NCBI RefSeq assembly: GCF_900452865.1
Contig: NZ_UGOZ01000001.1
Location: forward strand, 434,001-498,000
Length of the DNA: 64,000 bases
Reading direction: 5' to 3'
Origin: Legionella taurinensis
GTDB lineage: Bacteria; Pseudomonadota; Gammaproteobacteria; Legionellales; Legionellaceae
Shown here: positions 28,497 through 36,971 of the stretch, piece by piece
Numbering within the stretch: the first letter of the stretch is position 1
Layout: each line of letters opens with the position of its first letter
Position numbers and translations under genes: made by a program
The notes under the pieces: model-generated
Told to the model about the DNA's origin: nothing
Databases searched by the model: none
Seen by the model: only the letters and a program-made list of their open reading frames with translations

Positions 28497-29222
28497 CTAA
28501 TGAACAGTAAAATCAAAATAGGTCTGGGGGTAGGGTTCTTTCCTCAAGGTGAAGTGCCACCATTCCTTACCATAGGGTTTAAATCCCTGAGCCATCATGA
28601 ATTGCCTGAGCAGCAGGCGGTTTTGTCGCTGCACGGCTGTTAATTCAGGATAAAAAATATGCGCGCTCCGGTCCAGGCAATCGAAACGGGTGCCGGTGTT
28701 GATGGCGTCATCGTCGACATGCTGATTGGTTTTACTGTAACAGGTACCATTGACGCGTGCCGGGTAGTGGCCACGCTGGGTCAGTTTCACCAGGGTTAAA
28801 TCGACCGTGCTGCCGCGGCTGTGGCCTGAAGCGAGTGAAATATAGCCTTTGGCAAACAGGGTGTTTTTTTCTTCGCGTGGGTAATAAAACATTTTGGTGG
28901 CGGTGTTGCTTGATTGACTCCATCGGTAAAAGGCTTTCACTGCGCGGCGTGGACGGTAACAATCGTAGACTTTTAATGTATACCCTTTTCTTAAAGCGGC
29001 TTTTTCGACTAAGGCGAGTTGCCTTGCAGCTTCCCGGGTCAGAATACACCGCCCCGTTTGATAACCGGGAACGCGCTGTCCAGTAAAATTGTTGGCGCTG
29101 GCATAGCGCAGGTCTTCAATGATTTCGGGTGCCACTTGGTGCAGATAGACAAAACCTGCCGGCAGGGCAGTGGCTGAGGCAGTCCATAACGAGGTGAGCA
29201 GGGTAATGAACAAAGGGCGCAT
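28497..29222 (-). CDS. D-alanyl-D-alanine dipeptidase, VanX/DdpX family
   Basis: A zinc dipeptidase of family M15D, 241 residues, with a signal peptide ending SATA. The diagnostic segments are present: DLRYASANNFTG, the arginine-bearing VYDCYRPRRAVKAF, the zinc-binding SGHSRGSTVDLTLV (His and Asp), and the late EWWHFTL with the catalytic glutamate and third zinc ligand. VanX cuts D-Ala-D-Ala; exported DdpX-like enzymes in Gram-negatives recycle it from peptidoglycan. It is first in a two-gene unit with the 2H phosphoesterase. Confidence 0.88.
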   Translation of the reverse strand: MRPLFITLLTSLWTASATALPAGFVYLHQVAPEIIEDLRYASANNFTGQRVPGYQTGRCILTREAARQLALVEKAALRKGYTLKVYDCYRPRRAVKAFYRWSQSSNTATKMFYYPREEKNTLFAKGYISLASGHSRGSTVDLTLVKLTQRGHYPARVNGTCYSKTNQHVDDDAINTGTRFDCLDRSAHIFYPELTAVQRQNRLLLRQFMMAQGFKPYGKEWWHFTLRKEPYPQTYFDFTVH

Positions 29223-29395
29223 GGCGTCCTGCCAGTGATTACGGGAAGACTAACTATAATCAATCTTTTCAAACGTTGGCAAGCGGTAAGAATACGGACG
29301 TTAGTCAGAAAATAGTGCAAAAATACCTTGTCTGTTCTTGTAATTTTTTTCCAAATTGACTACTTTATGACATTTTTTGATTGGCAGTAGTGATT

Positions 29396-31255
29396 ATGAA
29401 AAAGACAGCAACTGAAAAGACTGGCACGGGGTTTATCGATCTTATTCTTAAAAAAAATCAGAAAAAAGAATTCCTGCAGGATAGGCTTCAGGAGTCCCCG
29501 GAAGAACTGATTCCATCCATTGAGGACTTTCAAACGAAAAATGCCTCCGAGGAAACTGGAAAAACCTTAGGTGAACGGGATGAAATCCTCGAAGAGAACG
29601 AGAGCATACTATTTCACACCGACAGTGAGATTACAACGGCTGCTGCATTACCCGCCCCCACATTTTCCCCAGAACCGACAATTAAGAAAGTCGGAGGTAC
29701 CGAACAGGTAAATGCTTTGACCAAAAGTGAGATGACGGACAGCAAGATGACAGCAGCGGCTGCGATATTACACAGCAAGTTCTCACTGTCAGAGCCGGCC
29801 TTTAAAAAAGTCGAAAGAACTGAAACTATAATCCCTCGAGCCACAAGCGAGATAGCGGTAAAGAGTGAAAGGACGTTGGCCTATACGGCCTCACTCACGT
29901 CAAAGAAATTAAGGGAACTCAAAAGCTTAGAGCAGCTTTATATTTCAAAAGAGAAACCAAACGATCTGCCCCGCAAGAACAGTGAGCCGCCCGCGTCGTT
30001 TTCCCAACTCACCCGGGCTGACACGGTGGACAGCACCGTAACGCCTTATTTTATTGATTCACTGACTCGAAAAAATTCGCAAATGGAACTGGTTACAGTC
30101 GATCCCTCGGCGCCAAGTTACCTGCTGTCGCGGCAGGCTTCCATCGATGAAGCAGGGTTTAAGGCGTCCATGACCACTGATTGCACACCTCCTTCGCGTA
30201 AGCCGCCTGAAGAGCCTGGCATGGAAGCAGGGCAACACCCTCAACTTATGCCAGACGCTGCCATCAGCCAGTTCATCATAAAAAAAGTGCCAGCTCCCGG
30301 GAATGAATTTAAAACCAATTTTTCACTCAATAGCTATACCTGCTGGCATGACAACACGGGCTTTGTTCGTGAAAATGTCAAGTTGTATAAACAGAAGTCC
30401 AGGCTTGAATCGATTCAGGAACTTCGCAAACTGCTTGAGCATCTACTGGAGAACAGCCTCTATAAAAATCTTAAAGCGATTGAAAAAAGTAGAATTAACC
30501 TTGATGAAGGCAGACAGCGTTCGCTGAACTGGTTGCTTCTTTTAACGGAGATTAGTGCGGTAATCCAACTTTTTGATTCTACCACGGGGAAAAAGTTTGC
30601 CGAGCCTTTACCCATAATGAATATGCATCAGTGGCTGCCAACTCAGGGATTGGCTCACGTCTTACGCCTAATCAACGTGACTGTGCATGAGATTGAGACT
30701 TACAAGATGATCATTTCTTTTTTTGCACTATTTGCCGATGAAAAGTCCAAGAAAGACATCAGGGTGTTTTTTTTAGAACAGGTCGTTCGAGATTTAAAGC
30801 AAATTGAAAAGCAGCTTTCGCAGTCTGACCTGGATAGGGGGCAATTTGCACACATTAAATATCTAACGATTGATGGTTTTAAAGAAAACTCACCGCACGG
30901 CGAAGGCTATTTGTCTCATCCTTACCCTTTTGAATTTGCTGATATACTCAACTGGCTGAATGCTCTTGAGTTGCCTAAGCTTGAAAGTGTCATTATCGAT
31001 GATTTTATTGATAATCAATCTAAATCCAATTTTGCCGTGCTGGTGGGCTTTTTGCAGAAAAACAGCAGCAGCTTAAAGACTGTCATTTTGGGTAAATGCT
31101 TTTCGGAGGAGGACAGGGAGATCCTTAAAAATAAACTGCCCACAGTGAAAATTGCGCACCAGTCGGAGACTGCATCCAAAAAACAGCTGGGGTTTTTCAA
31201 GAAAGAACCAAAGCCGACGCTCAGTCCTGCGACCAGCGTACTGAAGTTTTCCTGA
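29396..31255 (+). CDS. Orphan protein with an internal repeat and LRR-like C-terminus; possible effector
   Basis: About 619 residues, no signal peptide, no recognised family. Residues 1-310 are low-complexity, polar and probably disordered. They contain a degenerate duplication, about 77-112 against 117-152, with shared TAAA, a central FS..P..KKV and T-E-rich ends. Residues 310-500 are helical. Residues 510-600 have leucine-rich-repeat character (LPKLESVIIDDFIDN, then SSSLKTVILGKCFSEED). The frame opens at a TTG at 29381; the ATG at 29396 is the better start. A disordered head with an LRR tail suggests a host-directed protein, which is inference only. Confidence 0.68.
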   Translation: MKKTATEKTGTGFIDLILKKNQKKEFLQDRLQESPEELIPSIEDFQTKNASEETGKTLGERDEILEENESILFHTDSEITTAAALPAPTFSPEPTIKKVGGTEQVNALTKSEMTDSKMTAAAAILHSKFSLSEPAFKKVERTETIIPRATSEIAVKSERTLAYTASLTSKKLRELKSLEQLYISKEKPNDLPRKNSEPPASFSQLTRADTVDSTVTPYFIDSLTRKNSQMELVTVDPSAPSYLLSRQASIDEAGFKASMTTDCTPPSRKPPEEPGMEAGQHPQLMPDAAISQFIIKKVPAPGNEFKTNFSLNSYTCWHDNTGFVRENVKLYKQKSRLESIQELRKLLEHLLENSLYKNLKAIEKSRINLDEGRQRSLNWLLLLTEISAVIQLFDSTTGKKFAEPLPIMNMHQWLPTQGLAHVLRLINVTVHEIETYKMIISFFALFADEKSKKDIRVFFLEQVVRDLKQIEKQLSQSDLDRGQFAHIKYLTIDGFKENSPHGEGYLSHPYPFEFADILNWLNALELPKLESVIIDDFIDNQSKSNFAVLVGFLQKNSSSLKTVILGKCFSEEDREILKNKLPTVKIAHQSETASKKQLGFFKKEPKPTLSPATSVLKFS

Positions 31256-31259
31256 TGGA

Positions 31260-31814
31260 TTAACTGACGGTTTTATCCGTCACCCGGCTTTCCAGATAAG
31301 GGATAAACAAGCGTAAGGCCTGCTGGAACCAGGGCGTGAGCTGCTCTGGTTCGTCATGGACCCATTGCTTAAGATCTGTCAGCGTAATCCATTGCACGGC
31401 TTGCGCCTCGTCCTGATTAAAGGGGATGATGTCGCTCTCGTAAGTGCCCGCCAGCACGTAATCGAGTTCGTTTTCGAATAAACCATTATTAAATACCGCC
31501 ACATAATGAAATTTACCCACGGTATGAAGCGTGGTTTTAATCCCCATCTCTTCATAAAGGCGGCGTTCAGCGGCTGAAACAATGCTTTCGTCTGGCGTCG
31601 GATGCGAACAGCAAGTATTGGTCCATAAACCGCCAGAATGGTATTTGCTCTGTTGACGTTGTTGTAAAAGAATTTCAAACTGGTCTTGCCGTCTTCGGTA
31701 AATAAACACGGAAAAAGCGCGGTGCAGCATGGCGTATTGATGCGCCGACAACTTGTCGATGGTTCCCAGTACTTCATCATCTGGTGTAATCAGCACCACA
31801 TGAGGATTATTCAT
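31260..31814 (-). CDS. idi: Isopentenyl-diphosphate delta-isomerase, type 1
   Basis: Interconverts IPP and DMAPP, the entry step of isoprenoid synthesis. The 184-residue Nudix-fold protein has HRAFSVFIYRRRQDQFEILLQQR near the N-terminus (key part AFSVFIYRR), the catalytic cysteine in GLWTNTCCSHP, and the Nudix-like AAERRLYEEMGI. The metal-binding glutamate region is FENELDYVL. A mevalonate-pathway organism needs this enzyme, and a mevalonate kinase gene starts divergently 130 bases away. A CTATACT element lies 34 bases upstream. Confidence 0.94.
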   Translation of the reverse strand: MNNPHVVLITPDDEVLGTIDKLSAHQYAMLHRAFSVFIYRRRQDQFEILLQQRQQSKYHSGGLWTNTCCSHPTPDESIVSAAERRLYEEMGIKTTLHTVGKFHYVAVFNNGLFENELDYVLAGTYESDIIPFNQDEAQAVQWITLTDLKQWVHDEPEQLTPWFQQALRLFIPYLESRVTDKTVS

Positions 31815-31847
31815 TCATTCGTCCCCGTTCACCCGATGGGTATTAAG

Positions 31848-31854
31848 AGTATAG
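31848..31854 (-). promoter_or_regulatory. CTATACT -10-like element before idi
   Basis: On the minus strand CTATACT is followed by CTTAATACC and lies 34 bases before the idi start codon, a normal -10 distance. No good -35 box is seen. Confidence 0.4.
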
Positions 31855-31944
31855 ACTGTGCGCCAGGCTTTTTTGAATAAAAATTAATCAAATTGATGGT
31901 GCTATGCTATAGTTAATTAGGTTAATTTATCAGAAGCGGTATTT

Positions 31945-32826
31945 ATGGATTTTCATACCTCTGTGCCTGCCAAATGCATACTGGCCGGGGAGCATGTGAT
32001 TGTTCATCGTGGTTTTGCCTTTGTCACCCCATTTAGCAATTACACGCTCACCCTGGGTTACACCAAGGACTCTGTCCGTACCATTCAAACGATTTCCACT
32101 GAGGGTGAAAACTCGCTCTCCATCATGTTGTGGCCTGTCGTCAGCCACGCACTGATGCTCGCGGAGAAAAACCCCGCGGATCTGACTGGTTTTTTTACTA
32201 TTCACTCCTCAATTCCCATCGGTGCAGGCCTCGGATTCTCCGCAGCCATTTGCGTAGCCGTCGCCCGCTGGTGCCTTTATTACGGTTTAATCAGTCAGGC
32301 GGAACTCTTTGAATTTGCCATTCAGCTTGAAAACGAGTTTCATATCAAAAGCAGCGGTCTGGATATCGCCGGAGTCATGTCCAGCGGGGTGATTAAGTAT
32401 TCAGCCAATCATGAAATACAACCCATTGAACCGCGCTGGAGACCCCACCTTTATGTGTCGTCTTCCGGTGAAAAAAGCATCACTGACAGCTGCGTCAAGA
32501 CGGTGAATACACTGCGCAAAACCAATCCTGAATTGGCCAACCGCATTGATGAACGGATGCTTGATTCCTCCAGGGAAATCCAGATGGCTTTGGAAAGCGA
32601 AGCGACGGAAGGGGTTTTTTTGTTGGAAAGTGCCTTAAACAAAGGCAATCAATGCTTTTATGACTGGGGACTGGTTTCTGACAAACTTCATCAGCATGTT
32701 CAGGAATTAAAAAAACACGCCAGAGCCTGCAAAATTGTCGGCGCAGGGTATGGCGGTCATGTGATAAGCCTCTGGGATAAGGAACCGGATGTTCATTTGC
32801 CCTTTAAATTGCATCGTCTGTTGTAA
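31945..32826 (+). CDS. Mevalonate kinase-like GHMP kinase
   Basis: A 293-residue GHMP kinase. Motif 1 is SVPAKCILAGEHVIVHRG, the ATP-binding motif 2 is SSIPIGAGLGFSAAICVAVA, and motif 3 is CKIVGAGYGGHVISL. The start VPAKxILxGEHxVV and a size close to bacterial mevalonate kinases point to MvaK1, which phosphorylates mevalonate. Legionella makes isoprenoids through mevalonate, and the gene sits back to back with idi, which supports the call. Phosphomevalonate kinase and diphosphomevalonate decarboxylase are not in the window. Confidence 0.85.
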   Translation: MDFHTSVPAKCILAGEHVIVHRGFAFVTPFSNYTLTLGYTKDSVRTIQTISTEGENSLSIMLWPVVSHALMLAEKNPADLTGFFTIHSSIPIGAGLGFSAAICVAVARWCLYYGLISQAELFEFAIQLENEFHIKSSGLDIAGVMSSGVIKYSANHEIQPIEPRWRPHLYVSSSGEKSITDSCVKTVNTLRKTNPELANRIDERMLDSSREIQMALESEATEGVFLLESALNKGNQCFYDWGLVSDKLHQHVQELKKHARACKIVGAGYGGHVISLWDKEPDVHLPFKLHRLL

Positions 32827-32840
32827 TTTTCCGATAAAAA

Positions 32841-33008
32841 TCAATAACACTCCACGCGCGTTGTGGTCACATCCACCGGTGCGTCTTTGACAATGGTGAT
32901 GGTTTGATGAGGCGGAACCACCAGGACCTGCTGGTATTGAACAAACTCGGTATTGGTGTAGTTACAGCCAGTCAGTAAAACGAAGGGTATTAAAGCCATC
33001 CATTTCAT
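32841..33008 (-). CDS. Small lipoprotein, 55 residues
   Basis: A short gene read from the minus strand. The product starts MKWMALIPFVLLTGCNYTN: a basic start, a hydrophobic stretch and the lipobox LTGC with the lipidated cysteine at residue 15. The mature part is about 40 residues, with YQQVLVVPPHQTITIVKDAP, and ends VECY. GGAATAACAAC precedes the ATG. I do not recognise a family. It is convergent with the mevalonate kinase gene, and downstream of the fliK-like/FlhB-like pair on the same strand. Small lipoproteins like this are often overlooked. Confidence 0.7.
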   Translation of the reverse strand: MKWMALIPFVLLTGCNYTNTEFVQYQQVLVVPPHQTITIVKDAPVDVTTTRVECY

Positions 33009-33069
33009 GTTGTTATTCCTTCTTCGTCATTTAGCTCAAATTGTAGTTTGATTGTTTATTGTTTGCCAA

Positions 33070-33360
33070 TCATCCCCGCCGTTCTTCGTTTGCGTAGCCT
33101 TCGGGCTTTTTATCATTAAGATAATAAAGGAAAGCCAGTAATTGTGCGACGGCGAGATAAAGGGATGGGGGAATCTCATCGTTTAATTTGACTTTGGATA
33201 ACATGGCTGTCAACTCTGGGTCTTTTTCAAGCGGGATGCCATTTTCCTGGGCGACTTTGATGATTTGCTCGGCAATGAATCCCTCGCCTTTGGCCACCAC
33301 CCGCGGGGCTGATTCACCATCGTATTGCAGGGCTACGGCCTGTGGCGGTGTCTTGTTCAT
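33070..33360 (-). CDS. FlhB C-terminal-domain homologue (FhlB/YlqH type)
   Basis: A 96-residue soluble protein equal to the cytoplasmic C-terminal domain of FlhB/YscU export-switch proteins: AVALQYDGESAPRVVAKGEGF, then IIKVAQENGIPLEKDPELTAML. In true FlhB the domain carries an NPTH self-cleavage motif. Here the corresponding region has no NPTH, so it cannot undergo that cleavage. Free-standing versions are common beside FliK-like proteins in flagellated bacteria. The start overlaps the stop of the fliK-like gene upstream by four bases, which implies translational coupling. Confidence 0.85.
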   Translation of the reverse strand: MNKTPPQAVALQYDGESAPRVVAKGEGFIAEQIIKVAQENGIPLEKDPELTAMLSKVKLNDEIPPSLYLAVAQLLAFLYYLNDKKPEGYANEERRG

Positions 33361-34552
33361 ACTTTCAAGTCCAGTAAAGAGAAGCGGCTGCCGTCGATTT
33401 TGTTGTCTTCAAGCCCAAGGTGCAGGCCAAAGGCGCCTAAATTCAACCCCAGGTCGCTGACCAATTGCGTAAATTCATCATGATGATCTTGTAACAGATC
33501 CAGGGTGGCCGGCTTGTCAGCGTTGATGTGGATATCAATGGTATTCTGATGCAGCGTCACTGTGCCCTGCAAATCGCCGAGATCATTTAAGCTTAAGGCA
33601 AATGAAATACTGTAGCGCGGTGGTATCAGGTTGTTCTGATGTTCTTCATTAATCAGCAGAGGAATGGCTTCCTGACCATCGGGCGTTCTTATCGGTAAAT
33701 CCAGCATCAGGCTGTAAGGTTGATCTGGCGTTTTCATCAAGTGAGCGTATTGACTGGTATTGATGCGGGCAAGCGCATGCTCCGTGTGTTCGCTCAGCAC
33801 GGACAGGAGTTTTTCCACCGGCATGTCAGCCATGGATTGCAGGGATTTAGGCTCCAGGCGATGGTGGGGTTGCGGCACCGCACCGGGCAGTGGCAGGGAA
33901 TCATTCTCGGCCATTTCATACCCTGTGATGGCCATGGGTTTGGCAGGCGGGGTAATACCCTGTTGCGCCAAGGTGTTTAACAGGCGCAGGTATTGTGCTT
34001 TCAAGTCACTGGCAAGGGCTGCCGGCGGTACGGCCGTTGGCGTAGCGGCTGCCGTCAGCAGATTGGCTTCCAGAAACAGGCCGCTTTGATTGACCGCCTG
34101 CATGATCTGTTTCGGCAATTGCGAAATGGTCGGAAGGCTTGAAAGGATGTGGTTTATCTGCTCTTTGACATTGACTGGAAGCTTCGGATGCTCCACCAGC
34201 GCATTGAGTGTGGCCAGCAGGGCCGTGGCCGGGGCCTGCCGCGGCAGGTTCTGGGCCAGGGCCGTTTGAATGGGGGAGGGCGGTGCTTTATCGCTTAACA
34301 CCTGCAGAATGGTTTCTTCTCCGATTTGCAGCACCTTCACATCCAGCACTTCCCCCGGGCAAAATGGTGCGCGGTTTTGGCATTGATATTCTGGCCGTTG
34401 ATCTGGATGGTGACCTGATCATCTTTCAAGGCTCCAACGACAACGCTTTTAAGGATCTGGCCGACGTACAGGTCCACGGCCGGTTTTGCAAGTTTGAGTT
34501 CTTGCACCGGATTTAAGCGTACGCTTTGCACCGCACCAATGTCAAAGGCCAT
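33357..34552 (-). pseudogene. FliK-like hook-length-control protein, frameshifted
   Basis: Two adjacent reading frames together make a FliK-like protein of about 398 residues. The first, from the ATG at 34552, gives about 64 sensible residues ending NAKTAHHFA and then runs out of frame to a stop at 34337. The second continues with PGEVLDVKVLQIGEETIL and carries the C-terminal FliK domain (LGDLQGTVTLHQNTIDIHINAD) to 33357. The switch falls at a C5G3 run at 34352-34359. One extra G there would restore a single frame, reading HHFAPGEVLDV. It may be a real mutation or a sequencing error in a homopolymer. The FlhB-like gene is coupled downstream. Confidence 0.8.
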
Positions 34553-34613
34553 AACGGCATCCTTTATCTGCGCTCACCACCAATTTTTCTTGTCTTTTCT
34601 AAAGTCATTTCAC

Positions 34614-34620
34614 TATACTG
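34614..34620 (+). promoter_or_regulatory. CTATACT -10-like element before the E1 gene
   Basis: CTATACT lies 114 bases before the ATG of the fused dehydrogenase gene. It would give a leader of about 100 bases. No strong -35 box is seen. Confidence 0.3.
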
Positions 34621-34733
34621 ATGCCTTTGTTATCGGCTGGAAAATCCTTTTCTTGATGGTTGTCCATGAAAAGGCGTCGTGGCTCACCAAAGCTTGGGTA
34701 ACATAGGGATACTAACAAAACAGGGTGTGGAAG

Positions 34734-36971
34734 ATGTTAGATAGAGCGAGTGTTGTCGACGAACAATTTATAAAGCGCGTTCAAAAGGGTGACTTTCCTG
34801 CTCCCCGAAGCGTATTGACTCCCTCTCAGGCCGGCATGGATAAAAAAACAAGCATTGAGATTTTCGATTCGCAGATGAAATCGCGCCTGCTTGATTTAAT
34901 TGCCCGCCAGCTTAAAGAAAAGGGTTTGTCCTTTTACACTATTGGCAGCAGCGGCCATGAAGGCAATGCCGTGTTTGGCGAGGTTTTCTCACCGTCCGAT
35001 ATGGCGTTTCTGCACTACCGAAGCGGCGGTTTTTACCTGCAGCGGTCCAAGCAGGCGGCGGGGTGCGATGGGGTGAGGGACATTCTCCTGTCGTTGGTGG
35101 CCGCCGCAGACGATCCGATTTCAGGCGGCCGTCATAAAGTATTTGGCAGTGTTGCTTTGAATATCCCGCCGCAAACTTCGACGATTGCGTCGCACCTGCC
35201 GAAGGCACTGGGCGCGGCCTTGTCCATCACCCGTGCCAAAGAGCTCGGGATTACAGCAAATTTATCGCCGGACAGCGTCATCCTCTGCTCGTTCGGCGAT
35301 GCTTCAACCAATCATGCGTCGAGTCAAACCACGTTAAATGCCTGTTCCTGGATAGCCAGTCAGAATTACCCTCTGCCCATTGTGTTCATTTGCGAAGACA
35401 ATGGCATCGGCATTTCGGTGCCGACCCCTGAAAGCTGGATCGAGTCCTCAGTGAAACAGCGTCCCGGTATTCACTACCTGCATTGCGATGGTCTGAACAT
35501 GGCCGATGTTTACCTGAAAGCGCGTCAGGCAGAAGCCATCGCCCGCCATAAAAAACAACCTGTTTTTTTGCACATGCGCTGCGTGCGCCTGCTGGGTCAT
35601 GCCGGTTCAGACATTGAATCGCAATACCACAGCCAGAGTAAAATTGAGCTCATTGAAAGCCATGACCCGCTGCTGCACTCCGCCCGCATTTTATACGATG
35701 GCGGCTGGATGTCGCAAAAAGCCATGATTGATTTGTACCGTGATAACCGGGCTTTAATCGAAGCCAAGGCCACCGAGGCCATACGCCTGCCGCGCATGAC
35801 CAGCGCCCGGCAGATCATGGCGTCGATCACGCCAAAAACGCAGGCGAAAGCCGATTTCCCCTTGCCGGATGAAACCCAACGCCTGGCGGTCTATGGTGCC
35901 GCGGCCAGTCAGTTGAAATTAAAGCGCAACCTTTGCCAACAGATTAATTTCGCGTTAACTGACTTGATGATGCAATACCCCAATATGCTGGTTTTTGGCG
36001 AGGATGTGGGTAAAAAAGGCGGCGTTTACCGGGTCACCGCTGATTTGCAGGCCCGCTTCGGTCAGCGCCGCGTCTTTGACAGCCTGTTGGATGAAACCAC
36101 CATCCTGGGTACTGCCATTGGCCTCGCGCACAATGGCTTTATTCCAGTACCTGAAATTCAGTTTTTAGCTTATTTGCACAATGCCGAGGACCAGTTACGG
36201 GGTGAAGCGGCGACGCTGTCCTTTTTTTCAAGCGGCCAATACCAGAATCCCATGGTTATCCGCATCGCTTCCTTAGCCTACCAGAAAGGCTTTGGCGGTC
36301 ATTTCCATAATGACAACTCCATTGCGGTGCTGCGTGATTTGCCCGGTGTCATCGTCGCTTGCCCTTCCAATGGGCCGGATGCGGCGAAAATGTTACGTAC
36401 GGCCATGCGCCTGGCTTACAAGGAAGGTCGCATTGTGGTGTTCCTTGAGCCCATTGCCCTTTACATGACCAAGGATTTGCACGAAAACGGCGACAACGGC
36501 TGGCTGTTTGACTATCCCTCACCTGAACAAACCATTGAACCCGGGGAGGTCGGCGTTTATGGGCAGGGGGATACCGTCATCCTAACCTATGCCAATGGTT
36601 ACTATTTATCCCGGCAGGCCGCTAAACTATTAGAAGAGCAGTACAACATTAAAACCAAAATCGTGGATTTGCGCTGGTTAAGCCCCTTGCCTGCAGCCGC
36701 CATTATCAAAGAGGTGGCGAAAGCCAAACGGGTGCTTATTGTTGATGAAGGCCGACGCAGCGCTTCCATCAGTGAGGGATTAATGACACTGTTGATGGAA
36801 GAAGCCCCCTCGCGTTTGAAAATCAAACGCATCACCGGGGAAGACTGCTTTATTCCGTTAGGTACCGCCTGGCAATACTTATTGCCCAGCCGGGATTCAA
36901 TTATTGCGGCCGTTTTGGCATTGCATTCAGTAAAAAGGGAGAAAGAAGGTGGACGACTTGTTATTTCTTGA
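34734..36971 (+). CDS. 2-oxoacid dehydrogenase E1, fused alpha and beta subunits (branched-chain type)
   Basis: A 745-residue thiamine-diphosphate decarboxylase. Residues about 1-360 are the E1-alpha part (FYTIGSSGHEGNAVFGE, SHLPKALGAALSI, FGDASTNHASSQTTLN with the TPP and metal-binding site, FICEDNGIGISVPT). Residues about 400-745 are the E1-beta part (NMLVFGEDVGKKGGVYRVT, FDSLLDETTILGTAIGLAHNG in two halves, KTKIVDLRWLSPLP). Most bacteria have two genes for these. Its nearest type is branched-chain 2-oxoisovalerate dehydrogenase. No E2 or E3 gene is next to it. It overlaps the glutaryl-CoA dehydrogenase gene by 23 bases. The ATG at 34734 is preferred over a GTG at 34725. Confidence 0.88.
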   Translation: MLDRASVVDEQFIKRVQKGDFPAPRSVLTPSQAGMDKKTSIEIFDSQMKSRLLDLIARQLKEKGLSFYTIGSSGHEGNAVFGEVFSPSDMAFLHYRSGGFYLQRSKQAAGCDGVRDILLSLVAAADDPISGGRHKVFGSVALNIPPQTSTIASHLPKALGAALSITRAKELGITANLSPDSVILCSFGDASTNHASSQTTLNACSWIASQNYPLPIVFICEDNGIGISVPTPESWIESSVKQRPGIHYLHCDGLNMADVYLKARQAEAIARHKKQPVFLHMRCVRLLGHAGSDIESQYHSQSKIELIESHDPLLHSARILYDGGWMSQKAMIDLYRDNRALIEAKATEAIRLPRMTSARQIMASITPKTQAKADFPLPDETQRLAVYGAAASQLKLKRNLCQQINFALTDLMMQYPNMLVFGEDVGKKGGVYRVTADLQARFGQRRVFDSLLDETTILGTAIGLAHNGFIPVPEIQFLAYLHNAEDQLRGEAATLSFFSSGQYQNPMVIRIASLAYQKGFGGHFHNDNSIAVLRDLPGVIVACPSNGPDAAKMLRTAMRLAYKEGRIVVFLEPIALYMTKDLHENGDNGWLFDYPSPEQTIEPGEVGVYGQGDTVILTYANGYYLSRQAAKLLEEQYNIKTKIVDLRWLSPLPAAAIIKEVAKAKRVLIVDEGRRSASISEGLMTLLMEEAPSRLKIKRITGEDCFIPLGTAWQYLLPSRDSIIAAVLALHSVKREKEGGRLVIS

